A DNA stretch of 64,000 nt, from the NCBI RefSeq assembly GCF_004011505.1, contig NZ_SAUN01000001.1, positions 10,195,501 to 10,259,500 on the forward strand. The letters run 5' to 3'. Each line of letters starts with the position of its first letter. Position 1 is the first letter of the stretch. This document shows positions 7,513-15,794 of this stretch, piece after piece. The notes beneath the pieces were generated by a model that saw nothing but the letters and a program-made list of their open reading frames with translations, did no database searches and was not told the DNA's origin. This DNA is from Nonomuraea polychroma (GTDB lineage: Bacteria; Actinomycetota; Actinomycetes; Streptosporangiales; Streptosporangiaceae). Position numbers and translations under genes: made by a program.

Positions 7513-7647
7513 CCGCCGTGGCTGCTGCAGCCGGGCGACGTCGTGGAGGTCGAGATCGACCGGCTTGGCACGCTACGCACTCCCGTCGTGGGAGCGGACG
7601 GCCGGTCTGTGGCGAACTCTGATGAGATCTTGTCGAAGGCGCCGTAG
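7513..7647 (+). pseudogene. 3' remnant of a fumarylacetoacetate hydrolase (FAH) family gene
   Basis: The plus strand reads PPWLLQPGDVVEVEIDRLGT followed by LRTPVVG and ends with a TAG at 7645-7647. 'L.PGDVVEVEI...GTLR.PVV' is the highly conserved C-terminal end of FAH-family enzymes (for example 2-hydroxyhepta-2,4-diene-1,7-dioate isomerase-like). The first about 85% of the gene is missing; immediately upstream lies the beheaded FCD regulator on the other strand. A non-functional fragment. Confidence 0.7.
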
Positions 7648-7656
7648 CATCCGTGG

Positions 7657-8355
7657 GTGAACACGTTGTCTGATCTCGGCTCGGCGTTGGACAACCTGTA
7701 TGCGGTCTTCTCCCGATACCCACTTCCCGCCGAGACCGCCGTGTGCGACCACTGCGTGTCGCCTGAAAGCGTTCAGGCAGCACGTGCGGCACCGCTTCGT
7801 CTGCTCACCGCATCCGCGCTGCAGCCGTACGCTTCGCACGCCATCTCCACGTGGGGAGACCTCGAAGAGTTCAAGCACTACTTGCCCCGGCTGCTGGAAC
7901 TGCTCATCCTCGAAGAGCTCGACGGCCTTTACGCCGACTCGGTGATGCGGTGGGTCACGTTCGGATGGCGAAGTCTGAGGCAAGCCGAGCAGGAAGCCAT
8001 CATGACCGTCGTCAATGCGTGGTGGCGACAGACTCTTCTTCACTATCCACGTGACGTCGACGTCATGAGCATGATCGAGATCATCGCGGATACCCTCGGT
8101 CTGGAACTGGCTCCCTACCTGGCCGAATGGGAGGCACTCGACCCCGAGGCGGCGGCCCGCCATATGGCATGGCTCGTGGAGGATTTCACCGTACACAGCG
8201 GACACGACGCCGACTGGTATGCCAACTTGGAGGCTTGGATCGCCGGGCCGGCGCCTGCCCGGATGCTGACCGCCGGGCTGGTCCGCGCCAAGTCTGCCGA
8301 AGCCGCTGAGCAGTTCTCCCACGCACTGGAGACTCACCGCTCTTGGCACGGATAG
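7657..8355 (+). CDS. Hypothetical protein, 232 aa
   Basis: Starts with GTG ten bases after the FAH remnant and runs 232 aa. It is acidic and helix-rich, with a CDHC pair near residue 30 (possible metal or redox site, or chance), many Trp residues ('WVTFGWRSL', 'VVNAWWRQTLLHYP') and no signal peptide or membrane span. I do not recognise the family. Codon use and composition look normal for the window, so it is likely a real gene. It sits alone between the scar and a secreted peptidase gene. Confidence 0.7.
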   Translation: MNTLSDLGSALDNLYAVFSRYPLPAETAVCDHCVSPESVQAARAAPLRLLTASALQPYASHAISTWGDLEEFKHYLPRLLELLILEELDGLYADSVMRWVTFGWRSLRQAEQEAIMTVVNAWWRQTLLHYPRDVDVMSMIEIIADTLGLELAPYLAEWEALDPEAAARHMAWLVEDFTVHSGHDADWYANLEAWIAGPAPARMLTAGLVRAKSAEAAEQFSHALETHRSWHG

Positions 8356-8578
8356 AGCAGCCCTCGGACCACGTGTGCAGCGCATCAAGGCTGGTCCACC
8401 ACATCGCGGGTGACCAAGCCCCGTGCATGTGGCGGGGCGGACCTGGACAAAAGCGGCGGAATCGGTCACTTGTGCGAAATTTCCTAACCTTCTGCGCGCG
8501 CGCCCTTGACCCGGGATGATCGAGGATCGGCCGCCTGTCGTGTGAGCAGGCCGGCCGCCGACCAACGATTGGAGCAAT

Positions 8579-10144
8579 GTGCGAAGAAGATCTTCCGTGC
8601 TCGCCGCCGCCTTCGTGACCCTGGCGGCGCTGTTACCCCTGTCACCGGCAGGGGCGGCCGCTGAGAGCGGTGTCTCGGCGGTCAGCGGGAGGAGCAGCAT
8701 CGCATGGGAGCCCTGCCAGGAGGAGCCCGCCGCCGAGTGCGGCACGCTCACCGTCCCGATCGACTGGTCGAAGCCGGACGGGCCCACGGTTGACCTCGCC
8801 GTCGCCCGGCGCAAGGCCACCGACCCCGCCGCCCGGATCGGGTCTCTGGTGCTCGGCGCGGGTGGCCCGGGCGGATCGGGTGTGGAGTTCGCCTACAGCT
8901 CCCCCGGATTCTTCACCGAGGAGATCCAGAAGCGGTTCGACATCGTCGGTTTCGACCCCCGAGGCGTGGGCCGCAGTAACCCGGTGATCTGCTCGGCGTC
9001 GGTGTACAACGAGATGCCGTACGCCGTCATGAAGAGCCAGGCCGACTTCGACAAGTGGACCGCCTACAACAAGAGGCTGCACGCCGATTGCCGGGCCCGC
9101 ACCGGCCCCCTGTACGACCACGTCGACTCGGCCAACGTCGCACGTGACATGGACGCCCTGCGCGCCGCGCTCGGCGAAGAGAAGCTGACCTTCTACGGGG
9201 TCTCGTACGGCACCCTGCTCGGGCAGATGTACGCCGAGCTGTTCCCGAACCGGATCCGGGCTCTCGCCCTGGACAGCAACATGGACCACAGCCTCGGTGT
9301 CAAGGCGTTCCTGTACACCGAGGCCGCCGCCGTCGAGGACGCCTTCGACCAGTTCGTCGGCTGGTGCGACCAGGAGCCCGGCTGCGCCCTGCACGGGCAG
9401 GACGTCCGCGCGGTGTGGGCGAGGCTGCTGGACAAGGCGCGCAAGGGCGAGCTCTACTGGCCCGGCGTTCCGGATCGCCCGATGACCGAGCTGCAGCTCC
9501 TGTGGAACGGCGTGCTGGGCACCGAGGGGCCTGCCTGGCAGCTGATGAGCGAGGTGATTCGCGCCCTGGACGGTGGCGAGCCGCCGTCGTGGGTGCCGCC
9601 GCTGCCCGGCCGGCAGCCCGTGTCCGGGGAAGTCGCCCACCTGCCGACCGTGATCCTCTGTGAGGACTACAACCTCCGGGTGCGCAACTATGACGAGTAC
9701 GCCGAGATCATGCGGAACTCCGCCCGTTTCGCCCCGGACATGCGCTTCAACCCGATGCCGATCGAGGACCTGCCCGTCTGCCTCAACCACCCCACCACCA
9801 ACCCGCAGCACACGCTGCGCTACACGGGCAGCGCTCCGATCCTGCTGGGCAACTCGATCCACGACCCCTCCACCCCGTGGATATGGTCCGCCAACGTGAA
9901 CCGCCAGCTCGGCTCCAAGGCCGTGCTGCTCACGTACGAGGGCTGGGGTCACCGCATCTACGGCAAGGACGAGTGCAGCACGGTGCCCATCGACAACTAC
10001 CTGATCTCGCTGACCGTGCCTCCGCACGGCTTCCGCTGCCCGGTGGGCGGCAGGGTCGAGAACACGGTCAAGCGGCAGGCCGAGCTGTGGCCGACGGACG
10101 GGCTGCCCTGGTCCGGCCCGGTCGCGCTCTCGTCCCGCTCGTAG
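8579..10144 (+). CDS. Secreted alpha/beta hydrolase, tripeptidyl aminopeptidase-like (S33)
   Basis: 521 aa from a GTG start (an overlapping ATG at 8577 is out of frame). The first about 30 residues form a Sec signal peptide (basic VRRRSS, a hydrophobic AAAFVTLAALLP core and an AGAAAE cleavage region). The mature part has the S33 order: 'GGPGGSGVEF' oxyanion region, 'RFDIVGFDPRGVGRSNP', nucleophile Ser in YGVSYGTLLG, and a C-terminal Asp (SIHDPSTPW) and His (WGHRIYG). It should release N-terminal tripeptides or cleave small esters outside the cell. A strong hairpin follows the stop. Confidence 0.88.
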   Translation: MRRRSSVLAAAFVTLAALLPLSPAGAAAESGVSAVSGRSSIAWEPCQEEPAAECGTLTVPIDWSKPDGPTVDLAVARRKATDPAARIGSLVLGAGGPGGSGVEFAYSSPGFFTEEIQKRFDIVGFDPRGVGRSNPVICSASVYNEMPYAVMKSQADFDKWTAYNKRLHADCRARTGPLYDHVDSANVARDMDALRAALGEEKLTFYGVSYGTLLGQMYAELFPNRIRALALDSNMDHSLGVKAFLYTEAAAVEDAFDQFVGWCDQEPGCALHGQDVRAVWARLLDKARKGELYWPGVPDRPMTELQLLWNGVLGTEGPAWQLMSEVIRALDGGEPPSWVPPLPGRQPVSGEVAHLPTVILCEDYNLRVRNYDEYAEIMRNSARFAPDMRFNPMPIEDLPVCLNHPTTNPQHTLRYTGSAPILLGNSIHDPSTPWIWSANVNRQLGSKAVLLTYEGWGHRIYGKDECSTVPIDNYLISLTVPPHGFRCPVGGRVENTVKRQAELWPTDGLPWSGPVALSSRS

Positions 10145-10186
10145 CCAGGGCAGTGATCACACCGGCATAGGCGCGTATCGCGCGCA

Positions 10187-10227
10187 GGGCGCCGCCCATG
10201 GCCAACTGCGAGGCCAGGGCGGCGCCC
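10187..10227 (+). terminator. Hairpin terminator after the S33 peptidase gene
   Basis: An 11-bp perfect stem (GGGCGCCGCCC at 10187-10197 with GGGCGGCGCCC at 10217-10227), extended inward by TGGCC/GGCCA with one bulged A. It lies 43 bases past the stop. No U tract; such GC-only stems commonly terminate in actinomycetes. Confidence 0.7.
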
Positions 10228-10328
10228 ACGGATGATTGCCGAGGCAGCGGCGAATGCGGAAACGATCCGGCCTCAATGAGCTCTAGCGTTCCGCTCATGT
10301 TTCCCCTAGAGGAGAGCGGAGCCGACTC

Positions 10329-11147
10329 ATGACCGTTCTTGTGACCGGAGCGACCGGAACCGTTGGTCGTCAACTCGTCGAGCAGCTCATTCGGGCAGGC
10401 GAGCGCGTGCGAGCTCTGACACGCGATCCAGCAGCGGCCAGGCTGCCGGCCGAGGCCGAGGTCGTGCAGGGAGACCTGACGAACCCGGACACGCTCAGGC
10501 CCGTATGGGACGGGGTCACCGGCCTCCACCTCATCACGTTCGGTGGAGATGACGGCGGGCCGCTGCAGACCGGGCACGAGATCGTCGAAATGGCGGCCAA
10601 GGCCGGCGTGCAGCGAGTGACGGTGCTGGGCGGATGGGATCCGAGCACGGTGGAACAGGCTCTCGACGACAGCGATCTGGGGTGGACCCACCTGCGTCCC
10701 GTGGAGTTCATGGCCAACGCGCTCGACCTGGCGGAGTCCATCCGCACCGAAGGCGTGGTCCGGGCGTTCGACGGTGGTCGGTCCAGCGCGATGGTGCACG
10801 AGGCCGACATCGCCGCGGTGGCGGCCACCGCGCTGATCCAGGATGGGCACGCGGGGAAGGCCTACGCGCTGACCGGTCCACAGGCCCTGACGCTGCCGGA
10901 CAAGCTGAGCACGATCAGTGCGGCCATCGGGCGTCCCGTGGAGCTCGTCCGGCTCACGGAAGAGCAAGCTCGCGAGGACATGCGAGCGTCCGGCTATCCG
11001 GACGAGTACCTCGAGTTCGCCATCCAATTGGAGACGAACCCGCCGGTTGAGGGCTCCATCGTGCTACCGACCGTGGAGGAGGTCACAAGCCGACCGGCAC
11101 GGACCTTCGCCCAGTGGGTGGCCGAGCACGTGCACCTCTTCCGCTGA
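10329..11147 (+). CDS. NAD(P)-binding NmrA/atypical SDR protein
   Basis: 272 aa. The N-terminus MTVLVTGATGTVGRQLVEQL has the nucleotide-binding Gly motif (GATGTVG) followed by 'RALTRDP' and 'VVQGDL'. The C-terminal substrate half has 'MVHEADIAAVAATALI' and 'YALTGPQALT', typical of NmrA-like reductases and redox-sensing proteins (QOR2 type). The Tyr-x3-Lys active site of classical SDRs is absent, so it may be a quinone reductase or a sensor. Preceded by an AGAGGAGAG ribosome binding site. A paralogue of similar design occurs at 55.7 kb. Confidence 0.85.
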   Translation: MTVLVTGATGTVGRQLVEQLIRAGERVRALTRDPAAARLPAEAEVVQGDLTNPDTLRPVWDGVTGLHLITFGGDDGGPLQTGHEIVEMAAKAGVQRVTVLGGWDPSTVEQALDDSDLGWTHLRPVEFMANALDLAESIRTEGVVRAFDGGRSSAMVHEADIAAVAATALIQDGHAGKAYALTGPQALTLPDKLSTISAAIGRPVELVRLTEEQAREDMRASGYPDEYLEFAIQLETNPPVEGSIVLPTVEEVTSRPARTFAQWVAEHVHLFR

Positions 11148-11166
11148 CGGGCCCCATCTAGAGGGC

Positions 11167-11787
11167 TCAGGTCCGGCGTCTGGGGTTGGCGCCGTTCCAT
11201 TCGCTCAGCGGGGCGCAGTGCCACCTCCACCCCACTTGCCGCTCCTGGCCGGGCAGGTCGTTGCGGCCGTTGGCCCACAACAACGTCTCCCACGGGTCCG
11301 TGTCCGCCGGTGCCCACGGGAACAGGCGACGCAACGTGGCCGCCGCGGCTGTCTCGGCCGGGAGAAAGGCTTGACCGACGCCAGTGCCGACGTCGGCGGT
11401 GTGCACCAGCATCTCGTCGCAGGCCATCGCGGCGAAGCCGGAGGCGTCCGCGAGGCCGAAGGGATGGCATCCACGTCCTCCGGGTGGAGTCCCGTCGACG
11501 ACGCGCGCGAGGATCGTCGCGTATGTGGTCATCGTGGTGATGAGGTCGTCTGGCTTCGACTCCGGGCGGACACGGATCTCCGCGGTGCTGAGCTCCTGCT
11601 CGCCGGCGGCAAGATCCGTGGTGTACCACAACAGGCAGTCGCTCACGTGAGCCACGGTCCTCGCGACGGTCCACTCCATTCCGGGAATGGGGGTTTGCGT
11701 CCAGTCTCGGTCCGTTACGGAGCGGAGAAATCTCGCGCATTCGGTGGCGGTCTGCACGACCATGCTGCCGTTCATGCCGGGGATCAT
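11167..11787 (-). CDS. Maleylpyruvate isomerase / mycothiol-dependent DinB-like protein
   Basis: About 206 aa from the ATG at 11787 (a TTG at 11805 and ATGs at 11775 and 11766 are alternatives; no clear RBS decides). It shows the MDMPI N-terminal pattern: 'ATECARFLRSVTDRDWTQTP', 'MEWTVARTVAHVSDCLLWY' with the metal-ligand His, and ACDEMLVHTADVG with the second His. This superfamily uses mycothiol in isomerisation or conjugation, or acts as an anti-sigma-like domain. Convergent with the NmrA gene, with only 19 bases between stops. Confidence 0.75.
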   Translation of the reverse strand: MIPGMNGSMVVQTATECARFLRSVTDRDWTQTPIPGMEWTVARTVAHVSDCLLWYTTDLAAGEQELSTAEIRVRPESKPDDLITTMTTYATILARVVDGTPPGGRGCHPFGLADASGFAAMACDEMLVHTADVGTGVGQAFLPAETAAAATLRRLFPWAPADTDPWETLLWANGRNDLPGQERQVGWRWHCAPLSEWNGANPRRRT

Positions 11788-11864
11788 CGCACACGGCACT
11801 GACAAGACGAGGACGAGCGGACAGAGGAGGCTTTCCGGTGGATTGCCGAACGGTATGATCGGCG

Positions 11865-11965
11865 CACCGAGATTTCATCCAGAGGATCTGAGGGACCTGG
11901 CCCTGTGACGGTCCGGCAACCTGCCCCGAAGCGGCAAGGTGCCAACGCCAGGAACGATGAGGAGG
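11865..11965 (+). promoter_or_regulatory. SAM-I-like (S-box) riboswitch overlapping the RBS of a GNAT gene
   Basis: Conserved core elements occur in the right order: GAGGGACCTGGCCC (11890-11903), CCGGCAACC (11913-11921) and AAGGTGCCAA (11936-11945). A P3-like stem forms from CCTGCC and GGCAAGG. The closing P1 stem pairs TTTCATC (11873-11879) with GATGAGG (11956-11962), allowing two G-U pairs. The 3' P1 strand shares bases with the GGAGG ribosome binding site (11961-11965), which ends four bases before the ATG. SAM binding would therefore hide the RBS and lower translation. The class is judged by consensus recognition; fit to the SAM-I covariance model is untested. Confidence 0.85.
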
Positions 11966-11969
11966 TTTC

Positions 11970-12581
11970 ATGAGCCTGCGGCTCGATGTTCCTGTGCTGC
12001 ACGGATCCCTGGTCAGGCTGGAGCCGCTGACGATGCGGCACGCGGCGGATCTGGCGCGGGCGGCGGAGGAGGATCGTTCCGCCTACGCGTTCACCCTGGT
12101 GCCTCCGGGTGCGGACATGGAGGCGTACCTGCGCGAGCAGTTGGAGCGCCCGGGGCTGACGCCGTTCGCGCAGGTGCGGGTGGCGGATGGCAGGGCCGTC
12201 GGTTGCACGGCTTTCTGGGATCCCCGCTTCTGGCCGGGGCGCGAGGACCTGCGGGCGATCGAGGTGGGGTGGACGTGGCTGGCGGCGTCGGCGCAGGGCA
12301 CGGGGATCAACGCCGAGGCGAAGCTCCTGCTGTTGACGTACGCGTTCGAGGTGCTCGGCGTGGTGCGGGTCGATCTCAAGACGGATGCCAGGAACGCGCG
12401 TTCGCGGCGGGCGATCGAGCGCCTCGGCGCCCGGTTCGAGGGCGTGCTGCGGAATTGGTCACGCTCGTGGGCGCCGGGTGAGGAGGGGAAGGTGCGGGAC
12501 TCGGCCATCTTCTCGGTGATCGCCGAGGAATGGCCGGAGGTCAAGGCGGCTCTGGGCGCCCGGATCCTGAGCCGCTGCTGA
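11970..12581 (+). CDS. GNAT (RimJ/RimL-type) acetyltransferase under a SAM riboswitch
   Basis: 203 aa, MSLRLDVPVLHGSLVRLEPL at the start, as in RimJ/RimL-type acetyltransferases. Further signs are 'GCTAFWDPRFW', the beta-bulge region 'EVGWTWLAASAQGTGINAEA' containing the Q-G-x-G acetyl-CoA loop, and 'RVDLKTDARNARSRRAIERL', the usual 'NxxSxxAxEKxG' element. It likely acetylates an amine on a small molecule or a protein N-terminus; the substrate is unknown. The only clear regulation is the upstream SAM-I-like element, which suggests a link to methionine or SAM supply, unusual for this family. Confidence 0.88.
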   Translation: MSLRLDVPVLHGSLVRLEPLTMRHAADLARAAEEDRSAYAFTLVPPGADMEAYLREQLERPGLTPFAQVRVADGRAVGCTAFWDPRFWPGREDLRAIEVGWTWLAASAQGTGINAEAKLLLLTYAFEVLGVVRVDLKTDARNARSRRAIERLGARFEGVLRNWSRSWAPGEEGKVRDSAIFSVIAEEWPEVKAALGARILSRC

Positions 12582-12633
12582 GGCGTCCGATACGCGCCAG
12601 CGTCGCGCCTGACCAGCGGCGATAGTCGTGGGC

Positions 12634-13302
12634 ATGAGCATTTTCCTCGACCAGCACACCAGGATCGAGCCCAACATTCTCTACTTCGGCACGCCCGTCG
12701 TGCTGATCTCCTCCACGAACGAGGACGGCACCCCCAACCTGGCACCCATGTCGTCGGCCTTCTGGCTCGGCTGGCGGGGGATGCTGGGATTGGGTTCACG
12801 GGCCAAGACGGCTCAGAACCTGGTCAGGACACGTGAGTGCGTACTGAATCTGCCGTCCGACGCGCTCGCCGCGGCCGTCGACCGGCTCGCGCTCACGACC
12901 GGCTCCGATCCCGTTCCCGACCGCAAGTGGGAGCGCGGGTACCGGTACGTGGCGGACAAGTTCCAGCGGGCCGGCCTGACCGCCACGCCCTCCGAGACCG
13001 TGACGCCGCCGCGGGTGGCCGAGTGCCCGGTCAGCATGGAGGCCGTGGTGGAGGCGGTGCATCCGGTGGGGGACGACGGCGGGGTGCTGGCGTTCGAGGT
13101 ACGCGTGCAGCGGGTCTGGGTGCACGAGGAGATCCGGATGGCCGGGACGAGCGACCGGATCGATCCCGACGCCTGGCGGCCGCTGATCATGAGCTTCCAG
13201 AAGTTGTACGGCCTGGGACCGCAGGTCCATCCCTCCACACTGGCCCGCATTCCCGAGCACTTCTACCGCGGGGAAGACCTAGAGCGAGCCCGCGCGCTCT
13301 AG
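12634..13302 (+). CDS. Flavin reductase-like FMN-binding split-barrel protein
   Basis: 222 aa from the ATG at 12634 (a GTG two codons upstream is an alternative; neither has a good RBS). 'GTPVVLISSTNEDGTPNLAP' and 'SSAFWLGW' followed by 'KTAQNLVRTRECVLNLPS' is the FMN-binding pattern of the flavin reductase/PNPOx-like split barrel, and the C-terminus carries 'FYRGEDL'. Likely binds FMN and reduces flavin, or acts on an unknown substrate. Its last 24 bases overlap the end of the convergent Nudix gene. Confidence 0.8.
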   Translation: MSIFLDQHTRIEPNILYFGTPVVLISSTNEDGTPNLAPMSSAFWLGWRGMLGLGSRAKTAQNLVRTRECVLNLPSDALAAAVDRLALTTGSDPVPDRKWERGYRYVADKFQRAGLTATPSETVTPPRVAECPVSMEAVVEAVHPVGDDGGVLAFEVRVQRVWVHEEIRMAGTSDRIDPDAWRPLIMSFQKLYGLGPQVHPSTLARIPEHFYRGEDLERARAL

Positions 13303-13794
13303 CAACGTCAGCCACGTACGCGGCCCGCAGAGACGCTCGATGTCGGCACGCGGCAGCCACTCGGCCCGGGTGCTCTCCGAGCCGGCCGGCGGCCGGGTCG
13401 GGTCGCCCGGGCCCGGCACGACGGCGCGGAACATGGCCATGTACGTCAACGACGGATATCGGTAGTCGGCGGGCGGGGCGTCAAGGAGCTCGATGCGCTG
13501 CCAGGCGAAGATCGACAGGGTGGCGGCCGGCAGGCGCAGGCCGGTCTCCTCGTGCAGCTCGCGTACCGCGGCGTCGATCGCCTTCTCCCCGGGCTCGAGA
13601 TGGCCGCCCGGGATGTCCCAACCCCGCCCCTCCCGATCCACGCAGGTCATCAGGGTCCTGCCGAGTCCGTCCGCGACGAACGCGAATGCCGACGTGGTGT
13701 GCTCCAGGGGCGGAACGGTCCCGGAGAGCATGACGTCAATGCGGTGCGCCACAGGGATCCAGGGCACGGTGCTCGTCGCGATCACATGGGCCAC
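13279..13794 (-). CDS. Nudix hydrolase
   Basis: 171 aa from a GTG at 13794, chosen because GAGGGG lies six bases upstream; a TTG at 13821 would add nine residues. The Nudix box is complete: GGHLEPGEKAIDAAVRELHE followed by ETGL, matching G-x5-E-x7-REUxEExGU. Upstream 'SAFAFVADGLGRTLMTCVDR' and 'GRGWDIPGG' fit the fold. It hydrolyses a nucleoside diphosphate linked to some group; the substrate is unknown. Convergent overlap of 24 bases with the flavin reductase-like gene, so the pair can form antisense transcripts. Confidence 0.9.
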   Translation of the reverse strand: MAHVIATSTVPWIPVAHRIDVMLSGTVPPLEHTTSAFAFVADGLGRTLMTCVDREGRGWDIPGGHLEPGEKAIDAAVRELHEETGLRLPAATLSIFAWQRIELLDAPPADYRYPSLTYMAMFRAVVPGPGDPTRPPAGSESTRAEWLPRADIERLCGPRTWLTLLERAGSL

Positions 13795-13880
13795 GCGATT
13801 CCCCTCAAAAACGGATGTCAAGGCATTATCAAGGTGAAACCCCTTTCCTGTCCCCGAAAGAAGGGAAGAACGCCTTGTAT

Positions 13881-15047
13881 ATGATCCGTAACGCTGCGAG
13901 ATTGTGGACCGTTTTCATGCCCGCCCTGGCGCTGCTCGCGCTGGGGCTTTCCTGGGGCCGCACGCTGGCGGTGGCGCCCGCGATCATAGTGGCCCTGCTG
14001 CTGGCCGGAGCGGTGCTGGCCGCCGTGCACCACGCCGAGGTCATCGCGCACCGCGTCGGGGAGCCGTTCGGCTCGCTGGTGCTGGCGGTGGCCGTGACGG
14101 TGATCGAGGTGGCGCTCATCGTCAGCCTCATGATCACCGGTGGCGCGCAGGCCGGGTCGCTGGCCCGCGACACCGTGTTCGCGGCCGTGATGATCTCCTG
14201 CAACGGCATCGTGGGACTGTCCCTGCTCGCCGTCACCTTGAAACGGCGGACCGCGGCGTTCAACGCGGAGGGCACGGGCAAGGCGCTCGCCACCGTGGCC
14301 ACGCTCGCCACGCTGAGCCTGGTGCTGCCCACGTTCACGACGAGCGCACAAGGGCCGGCGTTCTCACCCGCTCAGCTGGGCTTCGCCGCTGTCGCCTCGC
14401 TGGCGCTGTACGGGTTGTTCGTGCTGACCCAGACGGTACGGCACCGCGACTACTTCCTGCCGGTCCCCAGGGACGGCGCACGGAGCGGCGAACGTTCAGG
14501 CCCGAGAGCGGTAGCTCGCGTGACCAGCGAGGGCCAAGTGAGCGCGACCATCGACACGATCGATCCCGAGGAGCACGCGCCCCGGCCCTCCGGGCGCACC
14601 GCGTTGACCAGCCTCGGGCTGCTGCTGGTCGCGCTCGTGTCGGTTGTCGGCCTGGCCAAGGTCGAGTCGCCGATCATCGAGCTGGCGGTGTCGTCGGCCG
14701 GGCTGCCGCAGGCCGTCGTCGGCGTGGTGATCGCGCTGCTGGTGCTGCTGCCCGAGACGATCGCCGCACTCAACGCGGCCCGGCGCGACCAGGTCCAGAT
14801 CAGCCTGAACCTGGCGCTCGGGTCGGCGATGGCGAGCATCGGGCTGACCATCCCGGCCATCGCGGTGGCGTCCATCTGGCTCGAAGGGCCGCTGCTGCTC
14901 GGCCTGGGCGGCACCCACATGGTGCTGCTTGCCCTGACCGTGGTGGTCTCGACGCTCACGGTCGTGCCGGGCCGGGCGACGCTCATGCAGAGCGGGGTGC
15001 ACCTGGTGTTGTTCGCGGCGTTCCTGTTCCTGGCGATCAGTCCCTGA
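13881..15047 (+). CDS. chaA: Calcium/proton (CaCA) antiporter, ChaA-like
   Basis: 388 aa with about ten membrane helices in two halves. Each half carries a CaCA alpha-repeat: 'HHAEVIAHRVGEPFGSLVLA' with 'VTVIEVALIVSL' in the first, and 'VIALLVLLPETIAALNAARR' with 'NLALGSAMASIGLTIPAIA' in the second. The acidic residues in these repeats carry the cation. A charged cytoplasmic loop (about residues 195-240) separates the halves. It exports Ca2+ (or Na+/K+) against protons. Start: ATG at 13881; a TTG at 13875 is better spaced from the GAAGGGAAG ribosome binding site and is a serious alternative. Confidence 0.88.
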   Translation: MIRNAARLWTVFMPALALLALGLSWGRTLAVAPAIIVALLLAGAVLAAVHHAEVIAHRVGEPFGSLVLAVAVTVIEVALIVSLMITGGAQAGSLARDTVFAAVMISCNGIVGLSLLAVTLKRRTAAFNAEGTGKALATVATLATLSLVLPTFTTSAQGPAFSPAQLGFAAVASLALYGLFVLTQTVRHRDYFLPVPRDGARSGERSGPRAVARVTSEGQVSATIDTIDPEEHAPRPSGRTALTSLGLLLVALVSVVGLAKVESPIIELAVSSAGLPQAVVGVVIALLVLLPETIAALNAARRDQVQISLNLALGSAMASIGLTIPAIAVASIWLEGPLLLGLGGTHMVLLALTVVVSTLTVVPGRATLMQSGVHLVLFAAFLFLAISP

Positions 15048-15794
15048 TCAGACCACGCCCTGGCGCATGGCGCGGTTGCCCAGATAGAGGCCGGCTGCGG
15101 CGATCAGGCAGGCGGACGCGGTGCCGTACAGGATCGAGGGGTCGCCGAGGTCGCCGGCGAACAGGGATCGCTGGGCGTCCACGATGTACGTCACCGGGTT
15201 GACCTGCCCGATCGTGCGCAGCCACGCCGGGGCCGTCTCCAGCGGCAGCAGCACCCCCGACAGGAGCAGCAGGGGGAACATGATCGACTGGCTGACCACC
15301 CAGAACAGCGTGCCCGCCGGGAACGACTTGATGGCCAGGACGAACGAGAGCGCGCCCAGCCCGACCCCGAAGACCACCAGCTGGGCCAGGCCGGCCAGCA
15401 CCCCCGCCGTGTGCAGTTCGAAGCCCAGCGGGACCGCCATCAGGATGATCAGCACGGCCTGGACCAGCAGCACGATCATCGCCTTCATGGCCCTGCCCAC
15501 CAGCATCGCCGTCCGGTTCAGGGGCGTGACCAGCATGCGCTCCATCGAGCCGCCGATCAGCTCGACCAGCAGCGTGTAACCGGCGGACATGGGCCCCGTC
15601 AGGCACATCATGACCAGGATTCCCGGCACGAACCACTGCCACGACGACCCGACGGCCCCGTCCAGCAGCGACCCGAACAAGAACAGGAACAACAGCGGCT
15701 GCCCCATCTCGAACAGCAGCGCGGCCGGATTGCGCAGGGCGGGCTTGAACTCGCGCGAGAAGACGGTGGTGGTGTCACGCAGAAATGTCGTCAT
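15048..15794 (-). CDS. ABC-2 type permease (DrrB-like)
   Basis: 248 aa with six predicted membrane helices. 'SREFKPALRNPAALLFEMGQ' leads in, then 'LVELIGGSMERMLVTPLNRT' is the conserved cytoplasmic loop of ABC-2 permeases of the daunorubicin-resistance type, followed by 'SQSIMFPLLLLSGVLLPLE' and 'VNPVTYIVDAQR'. It forms the membrane part of an exporter with the adjacent ATPase, whose 3' end it overlaps by 20 bases. Substrate unknown. It ends one base beyond the convergent antiporter gene. Confidence 0.9.
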   Translation of the reverse strand: MTTFLRDTTTVFSREFKPALRNPAALLFEMGQPLLFLFLFGSLLDGAVGSSWQWFVPGILVMMCLTGPMSAGYTLLVELIGGSMERMLVTPLNRTAMLVGRAMKAMIVLLVQAVLIILMAVPLGFELHTAGVLAGLAQLVVFGVGLGALSFVLAIKSFPAGTLFWVVSQSIMFPLLLLSGVLLPLETAPAWLRTIGQVNPVTYIVDAQRSLFAGDLGDPSILYGTASACLIAAAGLYLGNRAMRQGVV

